A stretch of 64,000 nucleotides of DNA from Rhizophagus clarus (Eukaryota > Glomeromycota > Glomeromycetes > Glomerales > Glomeraceae), in assembly GCA_015698045.1 (NCBI GenBank), contig BLAL01000319.1, forward strand, positions 1,488,001 through 1,552,000, given 5' to 3'. The position numbers were made by a program, and so were the translations under genes. Shown piece after piece: positions 1-8,684 of this stretch; positions within the stretch are counted from its first letter, which is position 1, and every line of letters starts with the position of its first letter. The notes under the pieces are model-generated. The model was not told where the DNA came from. It saw nothing but the letters and a program-made list of their open reading frames with translations, and made no database searches.

Positions 1-53
1 TCCTATTTCTAAAGGATGGGTTTCTTGAAGATCAATAAAAAATAAAGAAAAAT

Positions 54-57
<4 letters not shown>
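1..57 (-). CDS. Start of the accessory sense ORF, copy A (cut by window edge)
   Basis: The first 19 codons match the start of the 144-codon ORF at 49549-49983 in copy B, with an ATG directly preceded on the sense strand by a long poly(A) run (58-84 on plus as T's). Confidence 0.6.
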
Positions 58-84
<27 letters not shown>

Positions 85-249
85 CGATATTTATACTTTA
101 CTATATATATATGTAATAATTAAATCATCGGATTATGTCATACTTCATCATTGTCGATCACTAAATTAATATTAACTCAAAATTTGCTCAATATTACGAA
201 TTTTGTTGATCAAATCATTATGTAATAATGATATATATATTTTTCTATT

Positions 250-430
250 CACTACACCACACTCCCAACCCGCTAATAAATGGGGGTCACTCGTGATATA
301 CCAAGCTAAGAGGCCCCCGAAGGGAATTCGTGCCGAAGCCCGAAATTAGCAAGGCATAGAAGCTGATCATCTTGGCCAAGAATGACCGAGTACGTGTGAC
401 GAAGATTTGGTGCTATGATCAGCCTTCCCT
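250..430 (+). promoter_or_regulatory. GC-rich conserved leader upstream of the antisense ORF
   Basis: Unusually GC-rich against its AT-rich surroundings, and almost unchanged in copy B (50165-50345). It lies 180 to 360 bases before the antisense ORF and inside the non-coding part of the sense transcript. Candidate promoter/5' UTR for the antisense gene or a structured RNA element. No defined motif recognised. Confidence 0.35.
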
Positions 431-613
431 TATATCCTAATTTTTCAAATTTTCCAAATTATGGGATTGGTAAATGTTGGTAATTTCTGATAAAATTCGG
501 TTTGATTTTTGTGGTAATTCCTGGGAAGCTGGAAAGATTCTTCATTTAAATTTTCATCAATGTCACACCATCTCTAAATCATCTTCATCTTCTTCTCTTC
601 ATTAATTTTCAAT

Positions 614-1123
614 ATGACTCGCACTGACACCAACGTTGCTCGCAGAAAACTCCGCAGTTCGCGCGCCTCTCGAGGCCAAAATAATAAAAGAAGACATAAT
701 AAACCAAGTAAGGCCGTCAGAAGAAGGCATTTTCGAAGAAAAGGTATTGATAAGCCTCAAGAAAGTGAAGGCTTAGCTCAACAAGCTCTTGGCGTCGCGG
801 CTTCCTTGTTCATGGAAAAGGAAGAGTTGGAGAAGAAGGTAGTTCACAAAGAAGATGAGATTGGACATTTAAAAGAAACGGAAGACCAAAATAGGCTTCT
901 AAGAACTCAAGTACAGTCGTTAACTTTGAATAAGTCTCGGTTGGAGACGAAGATAAGTTCCTTAAGACAGGAACGAGAAGGGTGGCGTCGTAAATTTGTG
1001 GCAGAGCAAGAAACAGCAGTTCGAGCTGTAGCGATTGCAAATAGAGTTCAACAATCCCCTTCTACTCCTACTACTTCTATTACTAATCTCGACAATTTTC
1101 CTTCTCCTCCTCCTACTGTATAA
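614..1123 (+). CDS. Antisense basic coiled-coil ORF of the retrotransposon, copy A
   Basis: 169 codons on the strand opposite gag-pol, between integrase and the distal LTR. Residues 1-45 are very basic (RRKLRSSRASRG, VRRRHFRRK), a likely nuclear-localisation or nucleic-acid-binding segment. About 68-125 is a heptad-like coiled coil rich in E/K/L, followed by a Thr/Pro-rich tail. Copy B (50527-51036) has the same ORF with 17 nucleotide differences, of which by my count 13 are synonymous and 4 change a residue. Function unknown; antisense extra ORFs in this position are known in some plant Ty3/gypsy elements. Upstream (250-430) is an unusually GC-rich conserved stretch that may hold its promoter. 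Confidence 0.8.
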   Translation: MTRTDTNVARRKLRSSRASRGQNNKRRHNKPSKAVRRRHFRRKGIDKPQESEGLAQQALGVAASLFMEKEELEKKVVHKEDEIGHLKETEDQNRLLRTQVQSLTLNKSRLETKISSLRQEREGWRRKFVAEQETAVRAVAIANRVQQSPSTPTTSITNLDNFPSPPPTV

Positions 1124-1330
1124 ATAATTTTCCTTTCATTTGTTTATTTTCTTCTTTTCTTTTGCGTTGTAATTTTTCTTCTTTTCTTTTTAATAAAATT
1201 CTCGCAAAATTTTTCGAATTATTTTGGGGCAACTGGTTGAATATTCTTGTGATTCCACTGTGAAACTTGTAGATCATACTTAAATTAAATTGTCATATTT
1301 CCACGAGGTGTAAATCTAAATTATTACTAA

Positions 1331-2587
1331 CTATACCGCAATGATCGGTGCCCAATTTTGTCGATCGTAATACAATTTTAACAAACTTCCATTTACAGGA
1401 GTTCGTAAAACTTTTCCTTCCATAGAGCGTAATTTATAAGCACCATTTTGCCTAATTTCATGAATATAAAAGGGACCTTTCCATTTTGGGTCTAATTTTC
1501 CAGTCCATTGTTTTTCTTTTGCAGCATCGTAATATAAGACCTTATCTCCTATTTCAAAATTTAACTCCTTTTTAATTTTCTGATCATGATAATCTTTTTG
1601 CTTGACCTGACTCTCTTGAACCTTTATCTTTGCTTCTTCTCGTACATGAGGAAGATCATCGATTAAAGATAAAAGTCTTTGATTTATATGTTCCAAATTA
1701 TCAGATAAATTATCCACAGGGAGTTTAGCTTCTCTTCCATTTACCAAATAAAAGGGCGATATTTTCGTGGTAGAATGTTTGCTTGTCCGATATGCAAACA
1801 AGACTGGAGCAATATATCTATCCCACTCGTTGGTCTGGATTACTAACTTTGATAATGATTCACATAAGGTACGATTAAATCGTTCGACCAATCCATTTGT
1901 TTGTGGGTGATAGGGAGTAGAAAATACATGTTTAATCCCAAATTTCTCCAAAAGTTTTTCTACCATTTGATTATTGAAATGTGTTCCTCTATCTGACAAT
2001 AATTTTGCAGGGCATCCATGACGACAAATAATATCTTCATAGATAAATTGTGATGTTTCTTCCGCAGTAGCACGTGACACTGGTCTCGCTTCAGGCCATT
2101 TGGTCATATAATCCATAGCAACAATTATATAACGATTTCCATTAGGAGTTATGGGTAATGGTCCAACAAAGTCTATTCCTACTTGATAAAAAGGTCCATG
2201 CACGGCAATAGGGTGGAGCAATTGGTTTGCTTTAGATTTTCCTCTTCTTTGACAAGAATCACATGATCTAACATATTCTCTTATATTTTCATACATTTGA
2301 GGCCAATAGTAACGATCCTTAATTTTATTGAACATAGTATCTACTGCAAAATGAGCGGCAGTAGGATCATTGTGCATCATATATAATAGTGGTTCCAATT
2401 CAAAATTTCTAATAACTTTCAATAATTGTCCATTTTTCCTTTTGTTCTTCTTATAGAGATAATTTAATTTTAATTCAAAATTGTTGCAGAGGTTGATAAA
2501 TTTCTGTTTTTCTCGAGACGTATTAAAGGTAGGTAGTATTTGTTGATGTAAATATTGATAAATTTGGTGGTATTGATTGGGATCCAT
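1331..2587 (-). CDS. Integrase ORF, copy A
   Basis: 418-residue integrase in its own ATG-initiated frame. Zinc domain H72, H79, C109, C112 (HX6HX29CX2C). Catalytic triad D139 (VGIDFVGPLP), D199 (LLSDRGTHF) and E235 (VERFNRTL), giving D-59-D-35-E as in Ty3/gypsy integrases. The C-terminal part (about 330-410) has the basic GPF/Y-type pattern (WKGPFYIHEIR). It starts 71 nt after the Gag-Pol stop and in a different frame; the same spacing and frame relation occur in copy B, so this is the element's design rather than decay. Expression needs reinitiation, frameshifting or splicing. It inserts the cDNA into nuclear DNA. This copy looks intact. Confidence 0.95.
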   Translation of the reverse strand: MDPNQYHQIYQYLHQQILPTFNTSREKQKFINLCNNFELKLNYLYKKNKRKNGQLLKVIRNFELEPLLYMMHNDPTAAHFAVDTMFNKIKDRYYWPQMYENIREYVRSCDSCQRRGKSKANQLLHPIAVHGPFYQVGIDFVGPLPITPNGNRYIIVAMDYMTKWPEARPVSRATAEETSQFIYEDIICRHGCPAKLLSDRGTHFNNQMVEKLLEKFGIKHVFSTPYHPQTNGLVERFNRTLCESLSKLVIQTNEWDRYIAPVLFAYRTSKHSTTKISPFYLVNGREAKLPVDNLSDNLEHINQRLLSLIDDLPHVREEAKIKVQESQVKQKDYHDQKIKKELNFEIGDKVLYYDAAKEKQWTGKLDPKWKGPFYIHEIRQNGAYKLRSMEGKVLRTPVNGSLLKLYYDRQNWAPIIAV

Positions 2588-2658
2588 GATGGGCTGTTAG
2601 TCACAATGCTAACACTTTCGCTTTCACCCGTTTGTTTTCTTTTCTTTTGGTGCTGAGT

Positions 2659-5600
2659 TTAGAAAAGTGGTTGTTGGACGACCACTTTGATATTATTCAT
2701 GATGATTTCAGTTTCGTAATAATAGTTCTCAATTTGAACATCGATAGGTTCATTCCACCAGGGTTCATTAACCAAATAGTCTGGATTCATATCTGGATGA
2801 ATACGGGTTTGTTGAATTTCATGTTCCTCTTCTTCATCATACTTCCAACCGATTCCTGGAGGAAATTGTTCATCTTGCGATATTTCCATCTCGGTGGTCT
2901 CTTTAAGGATTTCTAAGTATTGCATCTCTACATCTCCAAAATATTCTTCTGCTAATTCTCTGAAACAAGTTTTGCACGTAAGTATATCACTACGGCAGTA
3001 CCATTGATCATATGGGGGTGGATAAGAAAATAACATCCAATTTTCGCTTTTTGAGTTTAAAAGCGTTCCACAGTTCTCGCAATGGTTTCGATAGTTAGGA
3101 CGATTATTATCTAGGATTTCTAGATTTCTGGTGAGTTCAACATTTCTTTGAATTACAGCACGTTCTATTTCCATGTCGCATTTACTCCAAATATAAGTCT
3201 TTGCTCGATTGATGATTTCTTCTTTCTTTTGTAGTTGCGCTTGAATTTTCTGACTCTTAGCGCATCTTTTCTTTTCAATTCTTTGTTGACACTCAAAGCA
3301 AATTCTATGAGTATGATGTCCATCATTAATAAAGCATGCATCTCCTATAATGGAGCAATAACTATTAAAGCCATGAAAGATATCCCATTCATCAGTGCAT
3401 AGGGCAGATTTATGACATCTTTCACAGATTTCCTCATTATTCAATCCAGAAGGAACAATAGAAACCATAAAACACTCAACTGGGTCTTCATGAATTCGTG
3501 ATAAAGCATCAGCGTTTGCATTGGCTTTTCCTGGGCGATGCTTAATTTGGAAGTCATATTGCTGGAGTTCCATGATCCATCTGGCTCGCCTTCCTTTTGG
3601 AATCTTGGAGGTTTTAAGCCATTTTAAGGCAATATGATCTGTAACAATAGTGAAGGGCTTCATTCCCAAGTAATGCTGAAAGTGTTGAACAGCCCAAACT
3701 ACAGCAAGACATTCTTGATCAGTGATAGCATAATTCATTTCAGCTTTGTTCATACTTCGACTTGCATATGCAATCACATGTTCTTTACCATCCTCTTGAA
3801 GTTGCGAAAGGACAGCACCTAAGCCTGTTCCTGAGGCATCCGTATAAATGATGAATGATCGGTTGAAATCTGGGTAGCTTAAAATGTGAGCTTTCATTAA
3901 GCATTCTTTTAATCTTTCAAAAGCATTTTGCTTTTTCTGATCCCATTCGAACGGTACGTCCTTTTTAAGTAATTCATTCATAGGACGTGCAATCTTTGAA
4001 AAATCTTTGATAAATTTCCGATAATAAGAGAATAATCCAAGCGCGGCACGCAATTGTCGCAAGTTTTGTGGTATAGGAAAATTCTTCACTTTTTCAATTT
4101 TTTCTGGATCTACTTGGATTCCATCCCTTCCTACTACATGTCCAAGGAAGTGGATATTGGGGTAACAAAAATAACATTTTTTCAATTTGATTTGAAGGTT
4201 AGCGCTTTGCAAAGTTTCAAATACTTGACGCAAATGATCCAAGTGCGTCTCCAGAGGTCCTCTAGTATAGATGATTACATCATCCAGGTATACTGCCACA
4301 AATATTCCTAAGAAGTCTTGGAGAATATAATTCATGAGACGCTGGAAAGTTCCTGGAGCATATGCCAAGCCAAAAGGCATAACGAGGAATTCGTACAGGC
4401 CAAAGGGGGTGATGAAAGCAGTCTTTTCAATATCCTCTTCACTCATTTGAACTTGCCAGTAACCACTTGCAAGATCCAAAGTGGTAAACCAAGTTGCACT
4501 TCTTAAATTTTCTAAGAGATCATCAATTCTTGGTAAAGGGTATGCGTCAGCTTTAGTAATTGCGTTCAACTTTCGATAATCTATACATAATCTTTTATCT
4601 CCTTCTTTCTTTTCTACAATTACCACAGGAGAAGCCCAAGGACTAGATGATTTTCTAATAATGCCTTGTGTTTCCATTTTCACAATCTCATTCTTTAAAA
4701 ATTCCCTTTTTACTGGATTCATTCTATAGGGTGGTTGAGCAACAGGAGCAGCATCTCCGGTCAAGATCCTATGTCGAATGACATGAGTTTTTCCTATCTT
4801 GGTTTGACTTTTTGCACAGATGTCTTCATATTCTTTCATAAGGGACTGAAAGAGTGTTTGTTGATGATGATCCAATGGTCCTAGATTGGATTTTACCACT
4901 GCTGAAGAATTATTCTCTTCCTGTACTTCTGCAAGGAATACAGCAGGATTTCCTTCATTCTTATCATCAGACGCCTCTTCTTCCTCAGAGTAATCTGGCG
5001 AGTGCATTTCCATCCAGGGATTATATTCTAGGTCGTCTGAATCTGAGTCCCAGGTATCTGAATAATATAAAGGAGCTTCAACTAACTCCTCATTTTCATA
5101 TTCTTCCTCTTCTTCTTCTTCCTCCTCTTCTCCGAGGGATTCAGCATTAATAAGGGCTTTAGTTACCGTAAAAATCAAAGGTACATTTACGGTTCTTCCT
5201 TTATAATGGACTGACAATTTCTCTGCCCTCCAATTAACAATTGCATTAACTCTTCTAAGCCAATCATTTCCTAGAATAAGGACATCATCTTGGGAGTCCA
5301 AAACATGCACTGGCGTTTGTACTATAATATGGCTGAGATGAATTGGTAATGCAGCAATCATTCCTAATGCACGAACTCTGGTTCCATTGGTAGTAACAAT
5401 CACCATATTAGAGGGTTGATCGATTTGATAGCCAAGTTGTTTCATCAATGACTTGGTAATTATACTTGTCGCAGCTCCACTATCAATCACGGCGGAGATG
5501 GGTTCTTTTCCTACGTACAATTCACATCGTGCAGCAGTAGTTTGATCAAGATCAGGGGAATCATTTCTTTCAATAAAATTGGTTTCTTTTTCCCTGGTTC

Positions 5601-7311
5601 TTCGAACAGCTCGGATTAATCCTGAACGATACTTAGGGATCTCATGCGCAGCTTGTCCTACTGACAATCCACAGGGCAAATCTCTCAAGTAATTTGCAAC
5701 ATTAAATTCAGTAAGTTGCTCAATTGGAGCTGGCAACATTTTTCTTCTAACTTTTTTACTTTTTGAAGGCTCAGCATCTTGCATTTCTACGTCTGGGACA
5801 AGTCTAGCTTGTTCTTCTTTTTGAGATTCAGAGCGAGGCATAGCTCTTCTTTTTACTTCTCGAACTTCTCTTTGGTAGGGTTCTTTCCTCTTAAAAGCAT
5901 AAATTTCTGTTTCAAATTCATCATCGTATTCTTCATACTCATCAGTTTCATAACATTCTTCTTCATAGTCCATAAAATTAACAGGTCGTTGATTATTTCT
6001 ATTAGATTGAAATTGAACTTGATTGGGACGTCTGTTTCCTGGAGCAGTACATTCCCTGGCATAATGTCCTAATTTCCCGCACTTGAAACAAGTCACTTCT
6101 CTTTTGTTTCTTGGTCTACTAACATTTTCTGGGCGAGAAGTACGATTATTTGATTGATTAAATCGAGGAGTTCTGGTAACAGATGCGGATAAATTTGCGT
6201 AGTTGATGGATAGCTGTTGCATTTGCTTTGTGAGAGCATCAAGTTCATTTTTAAGACTATTTTCTACTTGGGTAACTGGAGCTGGAACAGATGCTGGTGC
6301 AACAACACTTTGCGAGGTAGAAGGGATTGGAGCTTCTTCCTTTGGCATTACATTTAATAGGGTATATTTTACACCTGATTCTACTAGTTTAGCTCGTTCA
6401 ATAGCAGCAGCTAAGGTGGCTGGAGAAGCCAATACTACTTGACTAACATAGATTGGAGACAATCCGTTGATAAAGTAGTTGACTTGATGTTGGTCAGCTA
6501 AAACATTTCCTGTAGTTGCTCTATTTAAGAGTTTTCTAAAGCGTCGAGAATAATCCTCAATTGATTCTCCTTCCTTCTGTTTTACTCCTTGTAATTCCCT
6601 TGCCCATTGATTCTTTCGAGCTGGTGTAGCAAAGTAAGCAATAAGTCTTTCTTTAAAGGAGTTGCCAGGGTCTCCTTCCCATTGAGTTATATTTGTCTTA
6701 TCATTTTGATACCAATCATAGGCAGCTTCCTTCAAATGTCCTGCAGCCAAAGCTACTCTTCTGTCATCTGCCCATCCATTAGTTGTGTGGGCTTGAATAA
6801 AAATATCAATCCATTCGTTAGGATCCTCTGTGTCATTTCCATAAAATGGTGGTACTTCTACTATTTTAGTAGCACGATTAGTAGTAGCTGTTCGTAAAGC
6901 GGTAAGCGCAGCATTTGTTGCTTGAGCTTCATTATGCACATTTGTAAGAGCAGTTTTCCAATCAACACCTCCTGCTCCAAAAACTCCATCTAAGAGCGCC
7001 TTCATTTGATCATTTGTGATAGCCATGTTAAGATTTGGACTTGGTTGAGTATTATGGTAGATCTGATGTGCGGTAACTATTTGTTCTGCAGTTGGAAGAC
7101 TTTGAAAACCGTTGGTAAGCTCAAATAATTTATGCAAATAAAAAGATAGTTCTAAAAATGGTATAGTGATTTCTTGGTATCTTATACTTTTTACAATACT
7201 TGTAGTTGTGTTTACGATAATATCTAACTCAGTAGCAGTATAAAATTCTTCTGTCAATATTTTAAATGCAGCAATTGTAGCGCCTGTATACTGTTCCGCA
7301 GTATGATGCAC
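2659..7311 (-). CDS. Gag-Pol polyprotein (Gag, protease, RT, RNase H, Cys-rich extension), copy A
   Basis: 1550-residue frame. Domains in order: Ty3-type Gag capsid region; CCHC zinc knuckle CFKCGKLGHYAREC near residue 406; aspartic protease with VIDSGAAT near 609; acidic E-rich linker; reverse transcriptase with YLDD near 1008; RNase H with TDASGTGLGAVL near 1157; then about 250 residues with many Cys/His pairs (CERC, CFEC, CENC, CKTC) between RNase H and the stop, which is not a standard Ty3/gypsy module. The true N-terminus lies upstream: codons 7500-7321 continue the frame but are cut off by TAG at 7318-7320, where copy B has TGG. The stop at 2659 leaves integrase in another frame 71 nt further on. 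Encodes the particle, maturation and replication proteins of the element. Confidence 0.93.
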   Translation of the reverse strand: MHHTAEQYTGATIAAFKILTEEFYTATELDIIVNTTTSIVKSIRYQEITIPFLELSFYLHKLFELTNGFQSLPTAEQIVTAHQIYHNTQPSPNLNMAITNDQMKALLDGVFGAGGVDWKTALTNVHNEAQATNAALTALRTATTNRATKIVEVPPFYGNDTEDPNEWIDIFIQAHTTNGWADDRRVALAAGHLKEAAYDWYQNDKTNITQWEGDPGNSFKERLIAYFATPARKNQWARELQGVKQKEGESIEDYSRRFRKLLNRATTGNVLADQHQVNYFINGLSPIYVSQVVLASPATLAAAIERAKLVESGVKYTLLNVMPKEEAPIPSTSQSVVAPASVPAPVTQVENSLKNELDALTKQMQQLSINYANLSASVTRTPRFNQSNNRTSRPENVSRPRNKREVTCFKCGKLGHYARECTAPGNRRPNQVQFQSNRNNQRPVNFMDYEEECYETDEYEEYDDEFETEIYAFKRKEPYQREVREVKRRAMPRSESQKEEQARLVPDVEMQDAEPSKSKKVRRKMLPAPIEQLTEFNVANYLRDLPCGLSVGQAAHEIPKYRSGLIRAVRRTREKETNFIERNDSPDLDQTTAARCELYVGKEPISAVIDSGAATSIITKSLMKQLGYQIDQPSNMVIVTTNGTRVRALGMIAALPIHLSHIIVQTPVHVLDSQDDVLILGNDWLRRVNAIVNWRAEKLSVHYKGRTVNVPLIFTVTKALINAESLGEEEEEEEEEEYENEELVEAPLYYSDTWDSDSDDLEYNPWMEMHSPDYSEEEEASDDKNEGNPAVFLAEVQEENNSSAVVKSNLGPLDHHQQTLFQSLMKEYEDICAKSQTKIGKTHVIRHRILTGDAAPVAQPPYRMNPVKREFLKNEIVKMETQGIIRKSSSPWASPVVIVEKKEGDKRLCIDYRKLNAITKADAYPLPRIDDLLENLRSATWFTTLDLASGYWQVQMSEEDIEKTAFITPFGLYEFLVMPFGLAYAPGTFQRLMNYILQDFLGIFVAVYLDDVIIYTRGPLETHLDHLRQVFETLQSANLQIKLKKCYFCYPNIHFLGHVVGRDGIQVDPEKIEKVKNFPIPQNLRQLRAALGLFSYYRKFIKDFSKIARPMNELLKKDVPFEWDQKKQNAFERLKECLMKAHILSYPDFNRSFIIYTDASGTGLGAVLSQLQEDGKEHVIAYASRSMNKAEMNYAITDQECLAVVWAVQHFQHYLGMKPFTIVTDHIALKWLKTSKIPKGRRARWIMELQQYDFQIKHRPGKANANADALSRIHEDPVECFMVSIVPSGLNNEEICERCHKSALCTDEWDIFHGFNSYCSIIGDACFINDGHHTHRICFECQQRIEKKRCAKSQKIQAQLQKKEEIINRAKTYIWSKCDMEIERAVIQRNVELTRNLEILDNNRPNYRNHCENCGTLLNSKSENWMLFSYPPPYDQWYCRSDILTCKTCFRELAEEYFGDVEMQYLEILKETTEMEISQDEQFPPGIGWKYDEEEEHEIQQTRIHPDMNPDYLVNEPWWNEPIDVQIENYYYETEIIMNNIKVVVQQPLF

Positions 7312-7317
7312 TGAAAT

Positions 7318-7500
7318 CTAAAGCCAAAATAGATGAAATCCGTTTGGTATGTTATCAACTGGTATTCTATTAACAGGATAACACAAGTTACAATAATTTT
7401 CTGGTTTTTTAATAGTTATTCCTTGACGATGTTTCTTTAAATGTGCTTTCTTTTGATTCTTAGTTAAGTTGTAATACGGCATACATTTACTATTATTCAA
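7318..7500 (-). pseudogene. N-terminal 60 codons of Gag, copy A, separated by a nonsense codon
   Basis: This frame ends in TAG at 7318-7320 and the Gag frame resumes without a shift at 7317. In copy B the same codon is TGG and the protein runs through from 57448. The peptide has a CX2C pair (CNLC) and many Lys/His residues. The break is a single G-to-A on the sense strand. Confidence 0.85.
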
Positions 7501-7508
7501 ATTAACCT

Positions 7509-7522
7509 GGCAGGAATCACCA
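7509..7522 (-). other. Primer-binding site of copy A
   Basis: Two bases inside the LTR the sense strand reads TGGTGATTCCTGCC. Its complement ends in CCA, as expected for pairing with the 3' end of a mature tRNA. The same 14 bases sit in the same place in copy B (57457-57470). I cannot assign the tRNA without the host tRNA set. Confidence 0.75.
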
Positions 7523-7524
7523 AT

Positions 7525-8032
7525 TGTTCACCAACTCAGTCCGTCGAGTAGTGAATTATGAATATCTTCAGGGAGACACTAGCTATGAAGTATTCCAATC
7601 AATTCCTTACACGCTAAAAGGCAGTGTATTCGATAATTGAAATGTATCTTTATTAGTTGTAGGTACGTTAACAACTTATACAATAAGGCAATCTTATAAC
7701 ACTTGCAATTACAACTTTATTATAAACAACTTGTCTTAACTTGTCTTTTTATTTTTGAGCGAATATTCAAGATATTTATACAAATTGAACTTCATTCAAA
7801 TATATAAATAATATAAGATATAAAAGATATAAATATAATAAATAATATATAAGGAATTTAAATAATAAAAGAAATATAAGAAATAAATACTATATATACT
7901 ATATATACTATAAATGATATATAAGAAATATATACTAAATATACTTAATATACTTTATATACTACGTCGATCATTTGTGGCGCAGTAATGTTAATATTCA
8001 TCATTAAGTAAATGCAAATCATTCGTCTAACA
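7525..8032 (-). repeat. LTR of retrotransposon copy A (5' LTR in coding sense)
   Basis: 508 bp, beginning TGTTCACC and ending GTCTAACA (TG...CA termini) on the plus strand. It aligns with both 504-bp LTRs of copy B, with small indels and substitutions. The base after it starts TCGT, which would be the target duplication if the unseen left LTR is preceded by the same bases. Confidence 0.93.
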
Positions 8033-8236
8033 TCGTTTTCCTTTATACCTTGAACAATTCTATAGCTAGACTTCCTATTACATTAAAGAGAATAGGCTAG
8101 AGATATAGTAGTCATGAGATAGTTTGTGACCCTAGTGTGGGAAACGGGCTGGCTTTGTAATTTTTGATCTTTTGTAACCTTTTCTATCTTTTTTCAGAAA
8201 TAAAAGCATTTCTTTTGACTAAAAAAAAAAAAAAAA
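8033..8236 (+). repeat. Poly(A)-ended fragment (3' end of a retroposed transcript or non-LTR element)
   Basis: An AATAAA-like signal (AATAAAAG) is followed within 20 nt by a run of A's (8221-8236). Copy A's LTR abuts it on the left, so its upstream part would be outside the window. No coding frame. LINE 3' tail or processed RNA cannot be told apart here. Confidence 0.45.
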
Positions 8237-8520
8237 TAAAAAATAAAAATCGTTTTAATAAATAAGAAACGATTTTAACGTTTCTTTTAAAAATCATTTA
8301 ATAAAATAAAACGATTTAACATTTTTTCTAAATCGTTTATTTAGAAAACAATTTAGTGTTTTTTCTATTAAAAAACGGGCTTATTCAAAAAAAATGCCGA
8401 TTTTGGCATTTTTTTTCATAAAATAATGCGAAATAACACCATTTCGGTGTGTTTAATAGGTTGCAGTTCTGTTTTGGCGTTTTCTTTTATTTTATAAATA
8501 AAAACGCCTTGGATGAACAG
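8237..8520. repeat. Cluster of short hairpin repeats
   Basis: Successive short inverted repeats: AAATGCCGATTTTGGCATTT, AACACC...GGTGTGTT, and GGCGTTTT...AAAACGCC, spaced by T- or A-runs; also repeated AACGATTT/AAATCGTT. Similar hairpin units recur at 17820-18010 and 18940-19070. No gene. Confidence 0.6.
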
Positions 8521-8684
8521 ATCTTATGATCCAATCCGGATCTGGCAGATCTGATCCAGATTCAATTTGACAGATTCGGATTATACAATTTCAAATCCGA
8601 ATCCAAACTTCAGATTCAAATTTGGAATTCGAATCTGATCTGCGAATTATAATATTATAATCTGATCAGATTTTTTGCGAAACC
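8521..8684. repeat. Degenerate GATCT/AATCCGAATC repeat
   Basis: Dense short palindromic words (AGATCT, GGATCTGGCAGATC, AATCCGAATCC, TCTGATCAGA). It abuts exactly where the hAT gene at 8685-10157 loses homology to its relative, so it marks the truncation junction. Confidence 0.5.

Larger units (their letters stand above)
1..8032 (-). mobile_element. Ty3/gypsy LTR retrotransposon copy A (partial)
   Basis: Near-identical along its length to the complete copy at 49051-57976; window base 1 corresponds to about 49929 there, so one LTR and most of the last ORF lie outside the window. Coding order on the minus strand: LTR (7525-8032), PBS, Gag-Pol (7500 down to 2659), integrase ORF (2587-1331), a plus-strand antisense ORF (614-1123) and the start of a further minus ORF (57-1). 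The order protease-RT-RNaseH-integrase is that of the Ty3/gypsy (Metaviridae) superfamily. Copy A carries one nonsense codon near the Gag N-terminus; its integrase ORF is intact. Confidence 0.95.

Noticed and set aside
280..420. tRNA-like gene in the GC-rich leader of the retrotransposon
   Set aside because: A few box-A-like bases are present on minus but no cloverleaf could be drawn.
2632..6897. Plus-strand ORFs opposite gag-pol of copy A (and the same in copy B, 52547-57076)
   Set aside because: Short shadows of the polyprotein with no independent likeness and not consistently conserved as frames.
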